DNA from: Candidatus Poribacteria bacterium
GTDB taxonomy: Bacteria > Poribacteria > WGA-4E > PCPOR2b
Reading direction: 5' to 3'
Length of the DNA stretch: 64,000 nt
NCBI GenBank assembly: GCA_022822785.1
Contig: JAJEAL010000093.1
Span: forward strand, 62,001-126,000
Below the pieces are notes generated by a model. It saw nothing but the letters and a program-made list of their open reading frames with translations. It was not told the DNA's origin and ran no database searches. Both the position numbers and the translations under genes were made by a program. The stretch's first letter is position 1. Every line of letters starts with the position of its first letter. This document shows, piece after piece, positions 25,838 through 35,415 of the stretch.

Positions 25838-28351
25838 ATGATATATCTGAGACCTCTCTTCTCTTTCATCATTGTATTAATCGTACTAACCGGTTGCGGC
25901 GAGGAACGCGAAAAACAGGAAGCACTCGATGAACTGAACCAATTCCATGAATGGCATCAGCTCCCACCAGCCAATTTCGCGGCTCCACCTTACGCCCGCC
26001 ACCTTAAGGGAATCAAAATCTGCCTTGACCCAGGGCATGGTGGACAAGCTCACCTGCTAAATTACAAACGGGGCCCAACCGGGCTCCGTGAAGCTGAGGT
26101 GAACCTACGCGTAGCGCTCTACCTGCGTAAATTTTTGACGGACGCCGGCGCGATTGTTTTCATGACGCGTACTGATGATTCCTTTGTCAGCATCCCGGAA
26201 CGTAGTGAGCTCGCCAATCAGAACGCTGTCGATTTTTTTATCTCCCTCCACCACAATTCGTTCAGCAATCCCGACATTAATTACACCTCCACATGGTACC
26301 ATCAGGATGCTGATGATTCCCGCGCTAGTTTAGACCTCGCCCGGTACGTGCAGCAGAGCGTCGCTGACGCCCTACGCCTACCGCAAGTTATGCCCACAGG
26401 CCTCTACTCCGATCGATTGGTAATCCCCTCAGGATTCGGTGTACTACGTCAAACAAAACGTACCGCTATTTTGTGTGAAGCGTCGTTCTATTCCAACCCT
26501 GAAGAAGAACAGCGTTTAAAAAAGGAGTCATACAACAAGCGTGAAGCTTACGGCTATTTTACTGGAATTGCACGTTACGTTGCAGCGGGGTTTCCGAAGG
26601 GCATATTGCTGACCCCATCGCCAGAATCCTCCATCGAAACAAGGAAACCCCACATCAAGATCCGTGTGGCGGACGGCTTGCATGAGCGCGGCGCGTGGAT
26701 GCTCAAAAGACAACAGGTCTTCTCCGATTCCATCAGCGTCAAACTTGATGGCGTTATTGTTCCTCACCAATATCTCCGCGCTGAAGATCTCATTGCAGTT
26801 GCCTTACCGAAGCCGCTTTCCAACGGTGTACACCTTGTCGAAACTAATCTTGTCAACTACTACGGGAATCACAGCCTACCGGGCGGGCAGTGGTTCAAGG
26901 TTGCTCCACCCGCCGCAAAGCTGACACTCCGTGCATGGACGAAAATCCTTCCGCCCGATGGCGTAAGTTATGTCGGCATCACCGCCACTGCTCTGGACAG
27001 AGAGGGTATGCCAATCGCCGATGATGAGACAATTCATGCACAAACATCCACAGGATGGCTTGCTGAAGCAGAGGAACAAACTTCCGGTTCAGCCAAAACG
27101 CTGAAATCTGTCGTCCAACGCTCAAAGAACGGGGAAGTACGATTTTATTTATACACAGATGCGACACAGCCACAGCAAGGGCTCGCACAAGTGAGAGTGG
27201 CTTATAAGGACAAATCGGAATCCATCGCCATCCGCTTTGAGAAAATTCGCGACGGGATTGTTCAGGGCAGTATTCGAGATGTTTCCGGAAGCATTATTCC
27301 AGATGCAGCCGTGCAGCTAGTGGGGAACAAAACTAGAGCAACGATGACCAACCCGGATGGACACTTCTTTTTTAATAAGGTTCCGCCGGGGAACGCAACC
27401 CTTAATGTATCAAAGGCCGGCTACTACAATCTTCGGTTGGAAACCAACGCTACATCAAACAGCGCACAAGTCATCCACCCTCAATTACATCCGATTGCAG
27501 ACGCTATACTTATCGGCAAGACTTTCGTCCTCGACGCACGTTACGGCGGCTCAGAACAAGGGACACCTATCATCAATTCTGTCGTTCCTGCAGATCTAAA
27601 CCTCGCCGTGGTCAAAGCACTCAAGGAAATGCTAGAACTTGCCGGCGCTCGCGTTTACCTCGTTCGAGAGAAAGACGAGAAAATCTCTGTTGCCGAGCGT
27701 GTCAAGACAATTAACGCCGTTAAGCACGACGGATACTACCTCCGAATCGGTCACAGTGCCTGGGTCGATGGAGAACCGTCAGTAATTGCTACCAGTTATC
27801 CGGGGAACCAAGTCGCAGCAGATTATCTAAAGGCAATACTTGAAGAATTCAATTGGCAACTTTTTGAGACACCCATTGTAACCTTTGGGGACGAAGAATC
27901 GCCGGAGATTCGTTCAACTAACAAAATCGCACTTGCGCTTGAAATCCGTTCTATCAAGCATCCACATCTTCATGAACCCGTGCACACTCCTGCCCTTATT
28001 GCACAGAAGGCGTATGCAATCTTTTTGGGAACGTGGAAATTCCTGAAAAGTGCTCAACCGGCAGAATGGACACTCAACTCTCACATAATGGATGAAACCT
28101 TACCTCAAACGACACTGGAAATTCGAGCTGTTGATAAGCTTTCACACCAACCCGTTGCTGGCGCGAGAGTCGCGTTAGATAACACCTTCCCTTTAGTAAC
28201 AGATCGGACTGGAAAAACCGTTTTTTATGCGGTCCAGCCCCGCCGATATCGCATTGCGGTCATGGCTGCGGGATACATCCATCAAGAAATTGGATCAGGT
28301 TTACCGAGTTCAGGTCCGGTACTGGTAGAACTGCAGAAGCAGAATCAATGA
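25838..28351 (+). CDS. Lipoprotein with active and degenerate amidase_3 domains
   Basis: 837 residues from ATG 25838; a longer TTG start at 25799 would spoil the lipoprotein signal that ends IVLTGC. The first N-acetylmuramoyl-L-alanine amidase domain (about 55-255) has all zinc/catalytic residues: His67 in DPGHGG, Glu85 in REAEVNL, His138 in SLHHN, and Glu214 in ILCEASF. A carboxypeptidase-regulatory-like beta domain follows (about 470-545). A second amidase-like domain (about 560-750) reads DARYGG, PADLNL, RIGHSAW and LALEIRS at the matching places, so the first His is Tyr and the first Glu is Asp. A last Ig-like carboxypeptidase-regulatory domain ends the protein. It likely cleaves peptidoglycan stem peptides in the periplasm, with the second copy acting as a regulator or binder. 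Confidence 0.85.
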   Translation: MIYLRPLFSFIIVLIVLTGCGEEREKQEALDELNQFHEWHQLPPANFAAPPYARHLKGIKICLDPGHGGQAHLLNYKRGPTGLREAEVNLRVALYLRKFLTDAGAIVFMTRTDDSFVSIPERSELANQNAVDFFISLHHNSFSNPDINYTSTWYHQDADDSRASLDLARYVQQSVADALRLPQVMPTGLYSDRLVIPSGFGVLRQTKRTAILCEASFYSNPEEEQRLKKESYNKREAYGYFTGIARYVAAGFPKGILLTPSPESSIETRKPHIKIRVADGLHERGAWMLKRQQVFSDSISVKLDGVIVPHQYLRAEDLIAVALPKPLSNGVHLVETNLVNYYGNHSLPGGQWFKVAPPAAKLTLRAWTKILPPDGVSYVGITATALDREGMPIADDETIHAQTSTGWLAEAEEQTSGSAKTLKSVVQRSKNGEVRFYLYTDATQPQQGLAQVRVAYKDKSESIAIRFEKIRDGIVQGSIRDVSGSIIPDAAVQLVGNKTRATMTNPDGHFFFNKVPPGNATLNVSKAGYYNLRLETNATSNSAQVIHPQLHPIADAILIGKTFVLDARYGGSEQGTPIINSVVPADLNLAVVKALKEMLELAGARVYLVREKDEKISVAERVKTINAVKHDGYYLRIGHSAWVDGEPSVIATSYPGNQVAADYLKAILEEFNWQLFETPIVTFGDEESPEIRSTNKIALALEIRSIKHPHLHEPVHTPALIAQKAYAIFLGTWKFLKSAQPAEWTLNSHIMDETLPQTTLEIRAVDKLSHQPVAGARVALDNTFPLVTDRTGKTVFYAVQPRRYRIAVMAAGYIHQEIGSGLPSSGPVLVELQKQNQ

Positions 28352-28428
28352 AATAACAAACTCAGCAAGACCGAATCGCAGTTTGTAACATTCTTTTCTA
28401 ATTGAAGGTTTTTGGGGAGCGTGATAAG

Positions 28429-29874
28429 ATGAGTGCCACTATGAAAAATGTATTAGTCATTGATGATGATGAGAAAATTTGTTGGGCTTTTGAGCAATTT
28501 CTGACAGACGAAGGCCACCGGACGGTTATCGCCAACAACGCAGAGGAAGGCTTGCGAAAAGTTCAGTCGGAAACGCCTGATATCATTCTGCTCGATGTGC
28601 GACTGCCCGGCATGAATGGGTTGGAGGCGCTGAAGCAAATCAAGACCTTCCAGCCAGAGGCAATCGTCATCGTGATGACCGCGTATGATAACGTGGAGAT
28701 AACTATCCAAGCGATGCAGCTACATGCGTTTGACTTTATCCCTAAACCAATTAATCTGGATCAGGTAAAAACAATTATCAATCGCGTCTCGCAGATGCAA
28801 GCAGAGCGCAGTAAAATGCCGCCCACTGAACATCCTTCGCCTGAGCTTGAACTGCCAGAATATCACTTGGTCGGGAAAAGCCCACAGATGCAAGAGATTT
28901 ATAAGCTCATCGGGATGATGGCGAACAACACCGTCACAGTGCTAATCGAAGGTGAAAGTGGAACAGGAAAAGAGCTAATCGCACGTTCAATCCACTCAAA
29001 CAGCACACGAAAGGATAAACCCTTCGTTCCGGTCAACTGTGGCGCACTCCCTGATGATCTGCTTGAAAGCGAACTCTTTGGCTACGAGGCGGGTGCCTTT
29101 ACGGGAGCCAGCACCAAAGGTAAACCCGGCAGATTTGAGCTCGCAGATGGCGGCACTCTGTTTCTTGATGAAATCAGTAATATGAGTCCGGTGCTACAAG
29201 TAAAACTCCAACGGGCTCTGCAGGAACAGGAAATCGAAAGGTTAGGCGGCACCGATCCGCTGAAAGTGGATGTCCGTATCATCGCTGCGACAAATCAGGA
29301 TCTCGCCGAAGCAGTCCGGCTAGGCGGGTTCCGTGAAGATCTCTACTATCGCTTTAACCTACTTTCAATTAACCTCCCACCGCTGCGCGAACGGTCATCA
29401 GATATTCCGCTGCTAGTCAATCATTTTCTACAGACCAGCAGTGTCGAACTTGGGCAACCTGTCCGAGGTATTTCACCACGATGTATTGAACTCTTGCAGC
29501 AATACGATTGGCCCGGAAATGTGCGAGAGCTAGAAAATACCGTTAAAAGCGCGGTGGTGCTTTCACGAGCGGACATCATCCTACCAGAACACCTTCCGCC
29601 AGAGATTCTGAATTACAAAGGAACGCGAGAATCAACCCAATCCCGTCTCGAAATAGCACTCGAATCCATATTAAAAGGAACCGTCAAAGAAGCCGTAACA
29701 GAAGGACATGAAGCACTCTACGATGAAGTCATTGATTCTGTTGACCGTACATTAATTAAATGCCTCCTTGAGGAGGTTGGAGATAATCAGACCAAATCAG
29801 CAAAAATCTTGGGTATCAGCCGTACAACGTTGTTACAGAAGATTAAAAAATTAGCGATCGAAATGAACACATGA
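28429..29874 (+). CDS. NtrC-family sigma-54 response regulator
   Basis: 481 residues from ATG 28429 (GGGGAGC upstream). Receiver domain (about 5-120) with phospho-acceptor Asp in LLDVRLPGMNG. AAA+ domain (about 150-380) with Walker A GESGTGKE, the sigma-54 contact loop GAFTGA, Walker B GGTLFLDEI, and the Arg-finger region. The Fis-type HTH (about 440-481) reads NQTKSAKILGISRTTLLQKI. It activates sigma-54 promoters after phosphorylation. No histidine kinase is adjacent, so it is an orphan here, and its target genes cannot be told. Confidence 0.95.
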   Translation: MSATMKNVLVIDDDEKICWAFEQFLTDEGHRTVIANNAEEGLRKVQSETPDIILLDVRLPGMNGLEALKQIKTFQPEAIVIVMTAYDNVEITIQAMQLHAFDFIPKPINLDQVKTIINRVSQMQAERSKMPPTEHPSPELELPEYHLVGKSPQMQEIYKLIGMMANNTVTVLIEGESGTGKELIARSIHSNSTRKDKPFVPVNCGALPDDLLESELFGYEAGAFTGASTKGKPGRFELADGGTLFLDEISNMSPVLQVKLQRALQEQEIERLGGTDPLKVDVRIIAATNQDLAEAVRLGGFREDLYYRFNLLSINLPPLRERSSDIPLLVNHFLQTSSVELGQPVRGISPRCIELLQQYDWPGNVRELENTVKSAVVLSRADIILPEHLPPEILNYKGTRESTQSRLEIALESILKGTVKEAVTEGHEALYDEVIDSVDRTLIKCLLEEVGDNQTKSAKILGISRTTLLQKIKKLAIEMNT

Positions 29875-29953
29875 GGCACGACCTATCTGCTTGCAGAACC
29901 AGAGGTGCACCTGAAACCCCTACACCCATTCAGAAAAAGGAGGGCGAAACGGA

Positions 29954-30688
29954 TTGCAAGCACCACAACTGAACAGATGGCTAGCACCGTTAATCACGTT
30001 TATATTCCCTGCAAAATGCCGACGCTGCGAAACACCGATGAGCGTCGGTCAGGTGCACTATCTTTGCGATACTTGTTGGGAACAGATTGAATTTCTTGAG
30101 CCTCCGTGGTGCCAGATTTGCGGGCTGCCACGGTGGGGTGCCATTTGTGCAGATTGCCGTGAACATCCTCCCCTGTTTAGGAAACTTCGCGCGGTCGCCT
30201 TTTACGAGCCTACGCTGCGCGAAGCCATCCATCTCATGAAATATGAGAGGAAACAGGTTATCTCAAAACATCTGATCCAATTGGTGCAAGCGCACCTTCC
30301 TAGAGACTTCGCCTCCACAGACTACGATTTCTTGCTTCCAATTCCCCTTCACACGAACCGCCTCCACCAACGAGGATTTAACCAAGCTGAGCAGATTGCT
30401 CAAGGTATTGCTCAGGTGTGGGGGGTGCCAGTTCGTACCGATATGCTTGTTCGCATCAAGGACACAGCCCCATTAAGCAGTCTACCCTCCCACGAAGACA
30501 GGGTGAAAAACATCACAGGCGCTTTTGAAATTCGATCGCCAGATTTAATTCAGAGTCGGAAGATTCTGCTAATTGACGATATTTTTACGACAGGAACGAC
30601 GATTAATGAAGCGGTCCAGATTCTACGGGTTGCTGCCCCTGAATACATCGACGTTCTGACACTAACCCGCACAAGACCGTCTATATAA
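29954..30688 (+). CDS. ComF-family phosphoribosyltransferase-like protein
   Basis: 244 residues from TTG 29954, supported by AAAGGAGG ending 10 bases before it. The N-terminus has two zinc-ribbon pairs (CRRCETP...CDTC and CQICGLP...CADC). The C-terminal PRTase domain has the PRPP loop ILLIDDIFTTGTT (about 208-220) and the LPIPLH..R...RGFNQAE signature. ComF proteins take part in DNA uptake during transformation and related DNA repair; a phosphoribosyl substrate has not been fixed. It follows the response regulator by about 80 bases. Confidence 0.9.
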   Translation: MQAPQLNRWLAPLITFIFPAKCRRCETPMSVGQVHYLCDTCWEQIEFLEPPWCQICGLPRWGAICADCREHPPLFRKLRAVAFYEPTLREAIHLMKYERKQVISKHLIQLVQAHLPRDFASTDYDFLLPIPLHTNRLHQRGFNQAEQIAQGIAQVWGVPVRTDMLVRIKDTAPLSSLPSHEDRVKNITGAFEIRSPDLIQSRKILLIDDIFTTGTTINEAVQILRVAAPEYIDVLTLTRTRPSI

Positions 30689-30724
30689 ACAAGTACAGAT
30701 GGGAAAAAGGATACAAAGACTCAA

Positions 30725-30988
30725 ATGCAAGAAGTTCAATTACCAATCAAAAAATACCAAACTGTCACAACCGTTGCTGCCGTGGTTGGATTTCTGTTAG
30801 GCACACTAATTCCTGTCTTTGCTTTTGGGAAGGGGTACTGGTCGTGCCCATTTGGGCAGGGCGTGATACGTGTCGGCGGGTTTGTCCTGTTGACAGGTAT
30901 TTTGAGTTCGCTTCTTGCCGGTAATGCGGCTGCCCTTCTTGTAATTTTTATTGCGAGATTACGCAGATCATCGCCCAAACTCAAGTAA
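30725..30988 (+). CDS. Small two-helix membrane protein
   Basis: 87 residues, ATG 30725. Two hydrophobic helices (about 13-33 and 47-77) with a Gly/Pro/Cys loop (GKGYWSCPFGQGVIR) and a basic tail RLRRSSPKLK, which places the tail in the cytoplasm. No recognised family. It converges with the minus-strand SDR gene only 7 bases away, and no clear terminator separates them. Confidence 0.6.
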   Translation: MQEVQLPIKKYQTVTTVAAVVGFLLGTLIPVFAFGKGYWSCPFGQGVIRVGGFVLLTGILSSLLAGNAAALLVIFIARLRRSSPKLK

Positions 30989-30995
30989 TCGGTGA

Positions 30996-31775
30996 TTACA
31001 GCATTGCTGATTGACCACCATCAATGGTAATAACACTTCCGGTCATATAGCGAGACGCATCAGAAGCCAGCAGTAGCAATATCCCATCGAGGTCTTCAAC
31101 CTGTCCCAATCGGCGTTGGGGAATGCGTTTAATCAAGCGTTGCCCAGCCTGCGTAGTGAAGAATTGACGGTTCATATCAGTTTCAATATAACCGGGTGCA
31201 ATGGTGTTGACCCGTATCCCATGCGGTGCCAACTCGACCGCCATAGCGCGCGTTAGGTTGATGATACCGCCCTTGGAAGCACAGTATCCCGGCAATTGTG
31301 AAATCCCCCGCTCTCCGAGCACCGACGCGATATTGACGATACTGCCGCCCTGCCCGTAATGAACCATACGCCGTGCGACCTCCTGCGCCACCAGCCAAAC
31401 GCCTTTGAGATTGGTATCAAGTACGGAGTCCCAATCTTCTTCGGCGTGTTCAAGCAGCGGCTTAGTGACAGCAATACCGGCGTTATTGACGAGGATATTG
31501 ATTGGTCCGAGCGTATTTTCTGCTACTTCGATGCACCGCTTGACGCTCTTTCCGTCAGTCACATTAACTTGGATTGCAACCCCACAACCGTTGAAACCCT
31601 CGACCTCCTTAACAACCTCCGCTAACCGGTCAACTCCACGAGCAGCCAAAGCTACCTGCGCTCCCGCCCGTGCGAGTGTCAAAGCGAAATGGCGACCTAA
31701 CCCTCTTGATGCACCGGTTACAATTGCCCGCTGACCGGTGAGATCAAAGACAGAGGAAACTTTTCCGCCTTCCAT
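30996..31775 (-). CDS. SDR-family NAD(P)-dependent oxidoreductase
   Basis: About 259 residues from ATG 31775, which has GGAAGG 9 bases upstream; a TTG start at 31784 is less likely. Classical short-chain dehydrogenase: cofactor loop TGASRGLG (about 18-25), NNAG (about 95), catalytic Ser-Tyr-Lys in NIASVLGE...GYCASKGG, and the C-terminal SDASRYMTGSVITIDGG signature. It acts on an alcohol/ketone of unknown identity. It is the last gene of a minus-strand set with the HpaB-like and Gfo/Idh genes (33-53 base gaps), pointing to one catabolic pathway. Confidence 0.93.
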   Translation of the reverse strand: MEGGKVSSVFDLTGQRAIVTGASRGLGRHFALTLARAGAQVALAARGVDRLAEVVKEVEGFNGCGVAIQVNVTDGKSVKRCIEVAENTLGPINILVNNAGIAVTKPLLEHAEEDWDSVLDTNLKGVWLVAQEVARRMVHYGQGGSIVNIASVLGERGISQLPGYCASKGGIINLTRAMAVELAPHGIRVNTIAPGYIETDMNRQFFTTQAGQRLIKRIPQRRLGQVEDLDGILLLLASDASRYMTGSVITIDGGQSAML

Positions 31776-31816
31776 TCCTTTCAACCTTCCAATCTTAAGG
31801 GAGTACCTCCACTTTA

Positions 31817-33265
31817 CTATGCGTACTCTTCTATCCCCGCCGCCTGTTTAGCCAAGGATTTGCATCGCTCTAAATCATACTCCCGATAAATGGTGATCTT
31901 CTGCGCTTCAAGGGAACCTTCAGCATGGATGGCAAGCAGTTCATTGTAACCGCCAAAGTCAGAAGCAGTCAGGTCCCGAATCAGGTTCACCAACTTTAGA
32001 CGATCTAACGTTGGAACTCCGGCGGCGGCGCCCAAGTATTTTTCGATATAATCTTGGGTTTCAGGGTTTGTGACATCTTCCTCTGAAGGTCCAGTGACCA
32101 CAAGTCCGCCGGCGATATCTTGCACGAGACTGACCATCTGGTGATAGTTGTTAGCAAAGTAAAATTTAGCAACGTTGGTGATAATCGAATTGGGGATCGC
32201 CACCCCATCAATCTGGATGCAATCGACAGCGGCGGCTTTACTGAGGGCGCGAACCGTCTCGGCGTAGTTAATCAGGTGCATCAACTTCTCGCGAACATGG
32301 CTTGCGCGACTGATGCCGTTGTGGTCCGCGATTAATGCGGCGGCACCGGTCAGGAGGTCACACAGCGGCGGCTTATATGAGACCGCAGTAAACCGGTGGA
32401 ATTGGACGAAGGTAGTGGCTAACCCGCCTGCAAAATCCCATTCCCCACTCATGAAGACCCGTTCTTTCGGAACGAAAACATCGTCGAAGATTGTAAGGCT
32501 TTCAATCATCCGGTGCTGAGAGCTGATAGGATTATGGAAATCGCTGGATGACGACGCGCCAAAGGGACTGATAATCATTTTCAAGCCGGGGGCATTGGCA
32601 GGCACAGCAAAAGCGAGGGCGTAATCTTTATCCTGCTCTGTCAGGTTTCGTGTTGGCAGCACAATGATTTCGTCTACATAAGGCGCACAGGTAGTATGCG
32701 CTTTCGCGCCTCGGACCACTATCCCATCCTCTCGCTCTTCAACGACACGCACATAGTAATCCGGATGCGTCTGCTCGGAGGGGGCTAGGCTGCGATCGCC
32801 CTTCACATCGGTCTGGGCAACCGCCATGCTGAGGTCTTCCCGCTGACAGTGCTGGTGATACGCCTCCACCCGCTTGAGGTAGTCGGTGCCGTAACCCTCA
32901 TCAACCCGCTTGGCAATCAAGGAGAGGGCAAAGAGCGCGTCCGTTCCAATCTCTTTGATTAGCAACACCACCCCGCCGCCAAGCCGAGTGCTAGTTTCGA
33001 TCATCTCCCGCCGTTTTAGCAAACCCTCTGTATCGGTAGGAGTTACAAAATACCGGCTGATCGTTTCGCCCGTATCAGGAATTTTGAGGGTCATCAAGTC
33101 CTGATACGAAGGATCCTCGGCGAGCGCAAAATCGAGTGAGGCGTGCTCCACCCCAACCCCTAAATCTGGATGGCGGGTGACATCTTCCACACGATCTCCC
33201 TTAAAGAATAGAGTGCGACCATCGTTTAAGCTCGCTTTGTACGCTTCCGCCGATCGAGTTGCCAT
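31817..33265 (-). CDS. 4-hydroxybutyryl-CoA dehydratase/HpaB-superfamily protein lacking Fe-S ligands
   Basis: 482 residues across the acyl-CoA-dehydrogenase-like HpaB fold. Several stretches are closest in pattern to 4-hydroxybutyryl-CoA dehydratase: QTDVKGDRS (151-159), EDGIVVRGAKAHTT (179-192), VFMSGEWDFAGGL (270-282) and DIAGGLVVTGPSEED (about 388-402). In the Clostridium enzyme Cys99, Cys103, His292 and Cys299 hold a [4Fe-4S] cluster. Here the region 91-110 has no cysteine, and at the H292/C299 positions it has His290 and Tyr297. So three of four ligands are missing, and a flavin-only hydroxylase activity of the HpaB kind is more likely. The partner flavin reductase (HpaC) is not nearby. 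Confidence 0.8.
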   Translation of the reverse strand: MATRSAEAYKASLNDGRTLFFKGDRVEDVTRHPDLGVGVEHASLDFALAEDPSYQDLMTLKIPDTGETISRYFVTPTDTEGLLKRREMIETSTRLGGGVVLLIKEIGTDALFALSLIAKRVDEGYGTDYLKRVEAYHQHCQREDLSMAVAQTDVKGDRSLAPSEQTHPDYYVRVVEEREDGIVVRGAKAHTTCAPYVDEIIVLPTRNLTEQDKDYALAFAVPANAPGLKMIISPFGASSSSDFHNPISSQHRMIESLTIFDDVFVPKERVFMSGEWDFAGGLATTFVQFHRFTAVSYKPPLCDLLTGAAALIADHNGISRASHVREKLMHLINYAETVRALSKAAAVDCIQIDGVAIPNSIITNVAKFYFANNYHQMVSLVQDIAGGLVVTGPSEEDVTNPETQDYIEKYLGAAAGVPTLDRLKLVNLIRDLTASDFGGYNELLAIHAEGSLEAQKITIYREYDLERCKSLAKQAAGIEEYA

Positions 33266-33293
33266 ATTCCACCTCTATCCCAATTTTCAATTA

Positions 33294-34559
33294 TTATATT
33301 CCTAGGCTTTCGTTAATCTCGCTCTGATAATCATCGACCTTCTCGGCAAGCATGTCATCAAGAGTAACAATACGTCCAATCTCACCGGACTCCAATATCC
33401 CGTAAGAGACAGCTACAGAGCGCGTCCCTTGAGCGGCATCCACTTCAACCGGCTGCTCTCCCGCTATCGCCTGTGCAAAATCCCCGTATTCGATAGCAAT
33501 AATCTTCCGATCCGTTTCAGGGAACGGGAATTCGTAACGCCACAACCGATCTCCGCCCCACAAATCTGAAGTGACCGCATCAAGCCGAAAATCGGGGACA
33601 TACTCTAGTATCTTTTCATCATCAATAGGGGATTCGCCGTCAATGTTTAGTATGATATTCCCCCCGCTGCGATCTCCCGGCAAACTCATCGAACCACGCG
33701 AACCGTAAACCTGTCGTGACCATACGCCCTGACCTCGCCCGGCGTGATCTTCGATGTATTGGCCTACCGCGCCGTTTTTGAACGTCAACGTTGCGTAAGC
33801 AGCATCTTCAGCGGTCGCTTCAAATTCGGCGGGCATCTCCTTCTGCCAGCGTCCGTAGACACCGCCGGGGTTCGATCCGGCTTCGCCGCCGCCTGCCGCG
33901 GGGTTCTTGCGGATGGGTTCATGAAGCCTTGTCTCGGCATACACCGTTTCAATATCACCGAGCAGGTACTCCATCATATCCGAGTGGTGAACACCGACAT
34001 CAAGCAACACACCACTTTGGTCCTTCTGGTGACGCCATACAGAAATCAACATCCGGTCACCGCCGCCAATAGCGTGGTGGATGAGAAAGCGTGGAGTACC
34101 AATGATGCCGGCATCTATCAGTGCTTTCGCCAAACGGTTAATAGGGTCCCGTCGATAATTCTCCGCCACGCTCAAAATCGCATCGGACGCCTCTGCTGCA
34201 CGCGCGATGAAGTTACAAGCACGGACAGTCAACCCCATCGGTTTCTCAACCATCGTGTGCCAACCCCGCTCCAATGTCTCGACAGCAACCGTGTGATGGT
34301 ATCGCGGCGTTGTCGTCACATCAACCGCTTCAACATTCAACGCTGCCAGTCCATCTAAGTCCTCAACGACGGTCGGACGTACCCCAAAATGTGTCGCCGC
34401 TTGGTCAGCGAGGGATTCGGCGTTATCGCGTACCGGATCGCATGCCCCAACCAGCTCAAACCGTTCCCAACCCACACGATGTAGTTCTGCGAGCCCATAA
34501 AGGTGACGATGGCCCATACCCCCACAACCAACAATCGCTAATCGAATTTTTTTACTCAC
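33294..34559 (-). CDS. Gfo/Idh/MocA-family oxidoreductase
   Basis: 421 residues. N-terminal Rossmann fold with VGCGGMGHRH (about 10-19) and the family's EKPMGLT motif (about 104-110); the C-terminal half is the usual alpha/beta substrate domain with DVGVHHSDMMEYLLG (about 187-201). These enzymes oxidise or reduce sugars, inositols and amino sugars with NAD(P). The gene leads the minus-strand set with the HpaB-like and SDR genes. It is divergent from the LOG gene. Confidence 0.92.
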   Translation of the reverse strand: MSKKIRLAIVGCGGMGHRHLYGLAELHRVGWERFELVGACDPVRDNAESLADQAATHFGVRPTVVEDLDGLAALNVEAVDVTTTPRYHHTVAVETLERGWHTMVEKPMGLTVRACNFIARAAEASDAILSVAENYRRDPINRLAKALIDAGIIGTPRFLIHHAIGGGDRMLISVWRHQKDQSGVLLDVGVHHSDMMEYLLGDIETVYAETRLHEPIRKNPAAGGGEAGSNPGGVYGRWQKEMPAEFEATAEDAAYATLTFKNGAVGQYIEDHAGRGQGVWSRQVYGSRGSMSLPGDRSGGNIILNIDGESPIDDEKILEYVPDFRLDAVTSDLWGGDRLWRYEFPFPETDRKIIAIEYGDFAQAIAGEQPVEVDAAQGTRSVAVSYGILESGEIGRIVTLDDMLAEKVDDYQSEINESLGI

Positions 34560-34684
34560 TATGCTCTTCCCCCTCGGATCGAAATTAAGGATATAGCGTG
34601 CTCATTATAAAGAGGATATAGGCGGATGTCAATATCAAAAAGAGCTGGCCGTGGAGGCGCAACTCATTGGAATTGACAATTGGC

Positions 34685-34712
34685 TTGCATTGCAACTGAG
34701 GTTTCTGATAAA
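34685..34712 (+). promoter_or_regulatory. Probable promoter of the LOG gene
   Basis: TTGCAT at 34685-34690 and GATAAA (in TGATAAAAT) at 34707-34712, 16 bases apart, upstream of ATG 34746. It is in the 186-base divergent gap with the Gfo/Idh gene. Confidence 0.4.
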
Positions 34713-34745
34713 ATTTATCAACCTCAATCAAGAAAGTGTGTTGCA

Positions 34746-35294
34746 ATGAAACGTGTGTGTGTATTTTGCGGATCAAGCAGGGGAAGGAAGCCGGCGTATG
34801 CCAAAGCCGCAAGACAGCTAGGCAAAACCTTAGCAAGTAGAAACTTGGGGCTTGTCTACGGCGGTACAAATGTCGGTACAATGGGTGAGCTTGCCAACGC
34901 CGCTCTTGAAGCCGGTGGCGAAGTGATTGGTATCGTGCCTAGGAGATTCGGCAGAAGAAGAATGGCTCATGCTGCGCTTTTCGATCTGCGAGTCGTTGAC
35001 TCGCTGCACGAGCGAAAAGGACTGATGGCTGAACTTTCGGACGCCTTTATCGCGCTTCCCGGTGGACTCGGTACAATCGATGAAATCTTTGAGATGGTGA
35101 CGTGGACACAGCTGGGTCTACACCGGAAACCGTGCGGTCTTCTAAACGTATGCGGGTATTACAGCAGGCTAGCGGATTTCCTCGATTATGCAGTTTCGGA
35201 GGGATTTATCAAGAAACCCCACCGTTCCTTGATACTGGTTGACGAAAGCCCGGATGTGCTGCTCAAGAAGTTTGATGAGTTTCTGAGCGATTAA
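34746..35294 (+). CDS. LOG-family nucleoside-5'-monophosphate phosphoribohydrolase
   Basis: 182 residues from ATG 34746; the longer frame from 34680 would run over the promoter. Starts VCVFCGSSRG and has the signature PGGLGTIDEIFEM (about 102-114), plus GLVYGGTNVGTMGELA near residue 38. LOG (Lonely Guy) proteins cleave ribose-5-phosphate from nucleotides including cytokinin precursors, and some act on purine nucleotide pools. Catalytic residues Arg and Glu of the PGGxGTxxE loop region look intact. Confidence 0.93.
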   Translation: MKRVCVFCGSSRGRKPAYAKAARQLGKTLASRNLGLVYGGTNVGTMGELANAALEAGGEVIGIVPRRFGRRRMAHAALFDLRVVDSLHERKGLMAELSDAFIALPGGLGTIDEIFEMVTWTQLGLHRKPCGLLNVCGYYSRLADFLDYAVSEGFIKKPHRSLILVDESPDVLLKKFDEFLSD

Positions 35295-35415
35295 ATCACT
35301 TATAGCACATATAAACTACTCTTGGAATCAAAGATGTCGCAAGAACAAAGAAATAGTATGACTCCATCGGATGAACCTACAGCTCTAACTCAACGCGAAT
35401 CAGGTGCGGTATAAG

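Noticed and set aside
31817-33265. Call as a true 4-hydroxybutyryl-CoA dehydratase
   Set aside because: The cysteines that hold the cluster are missing.
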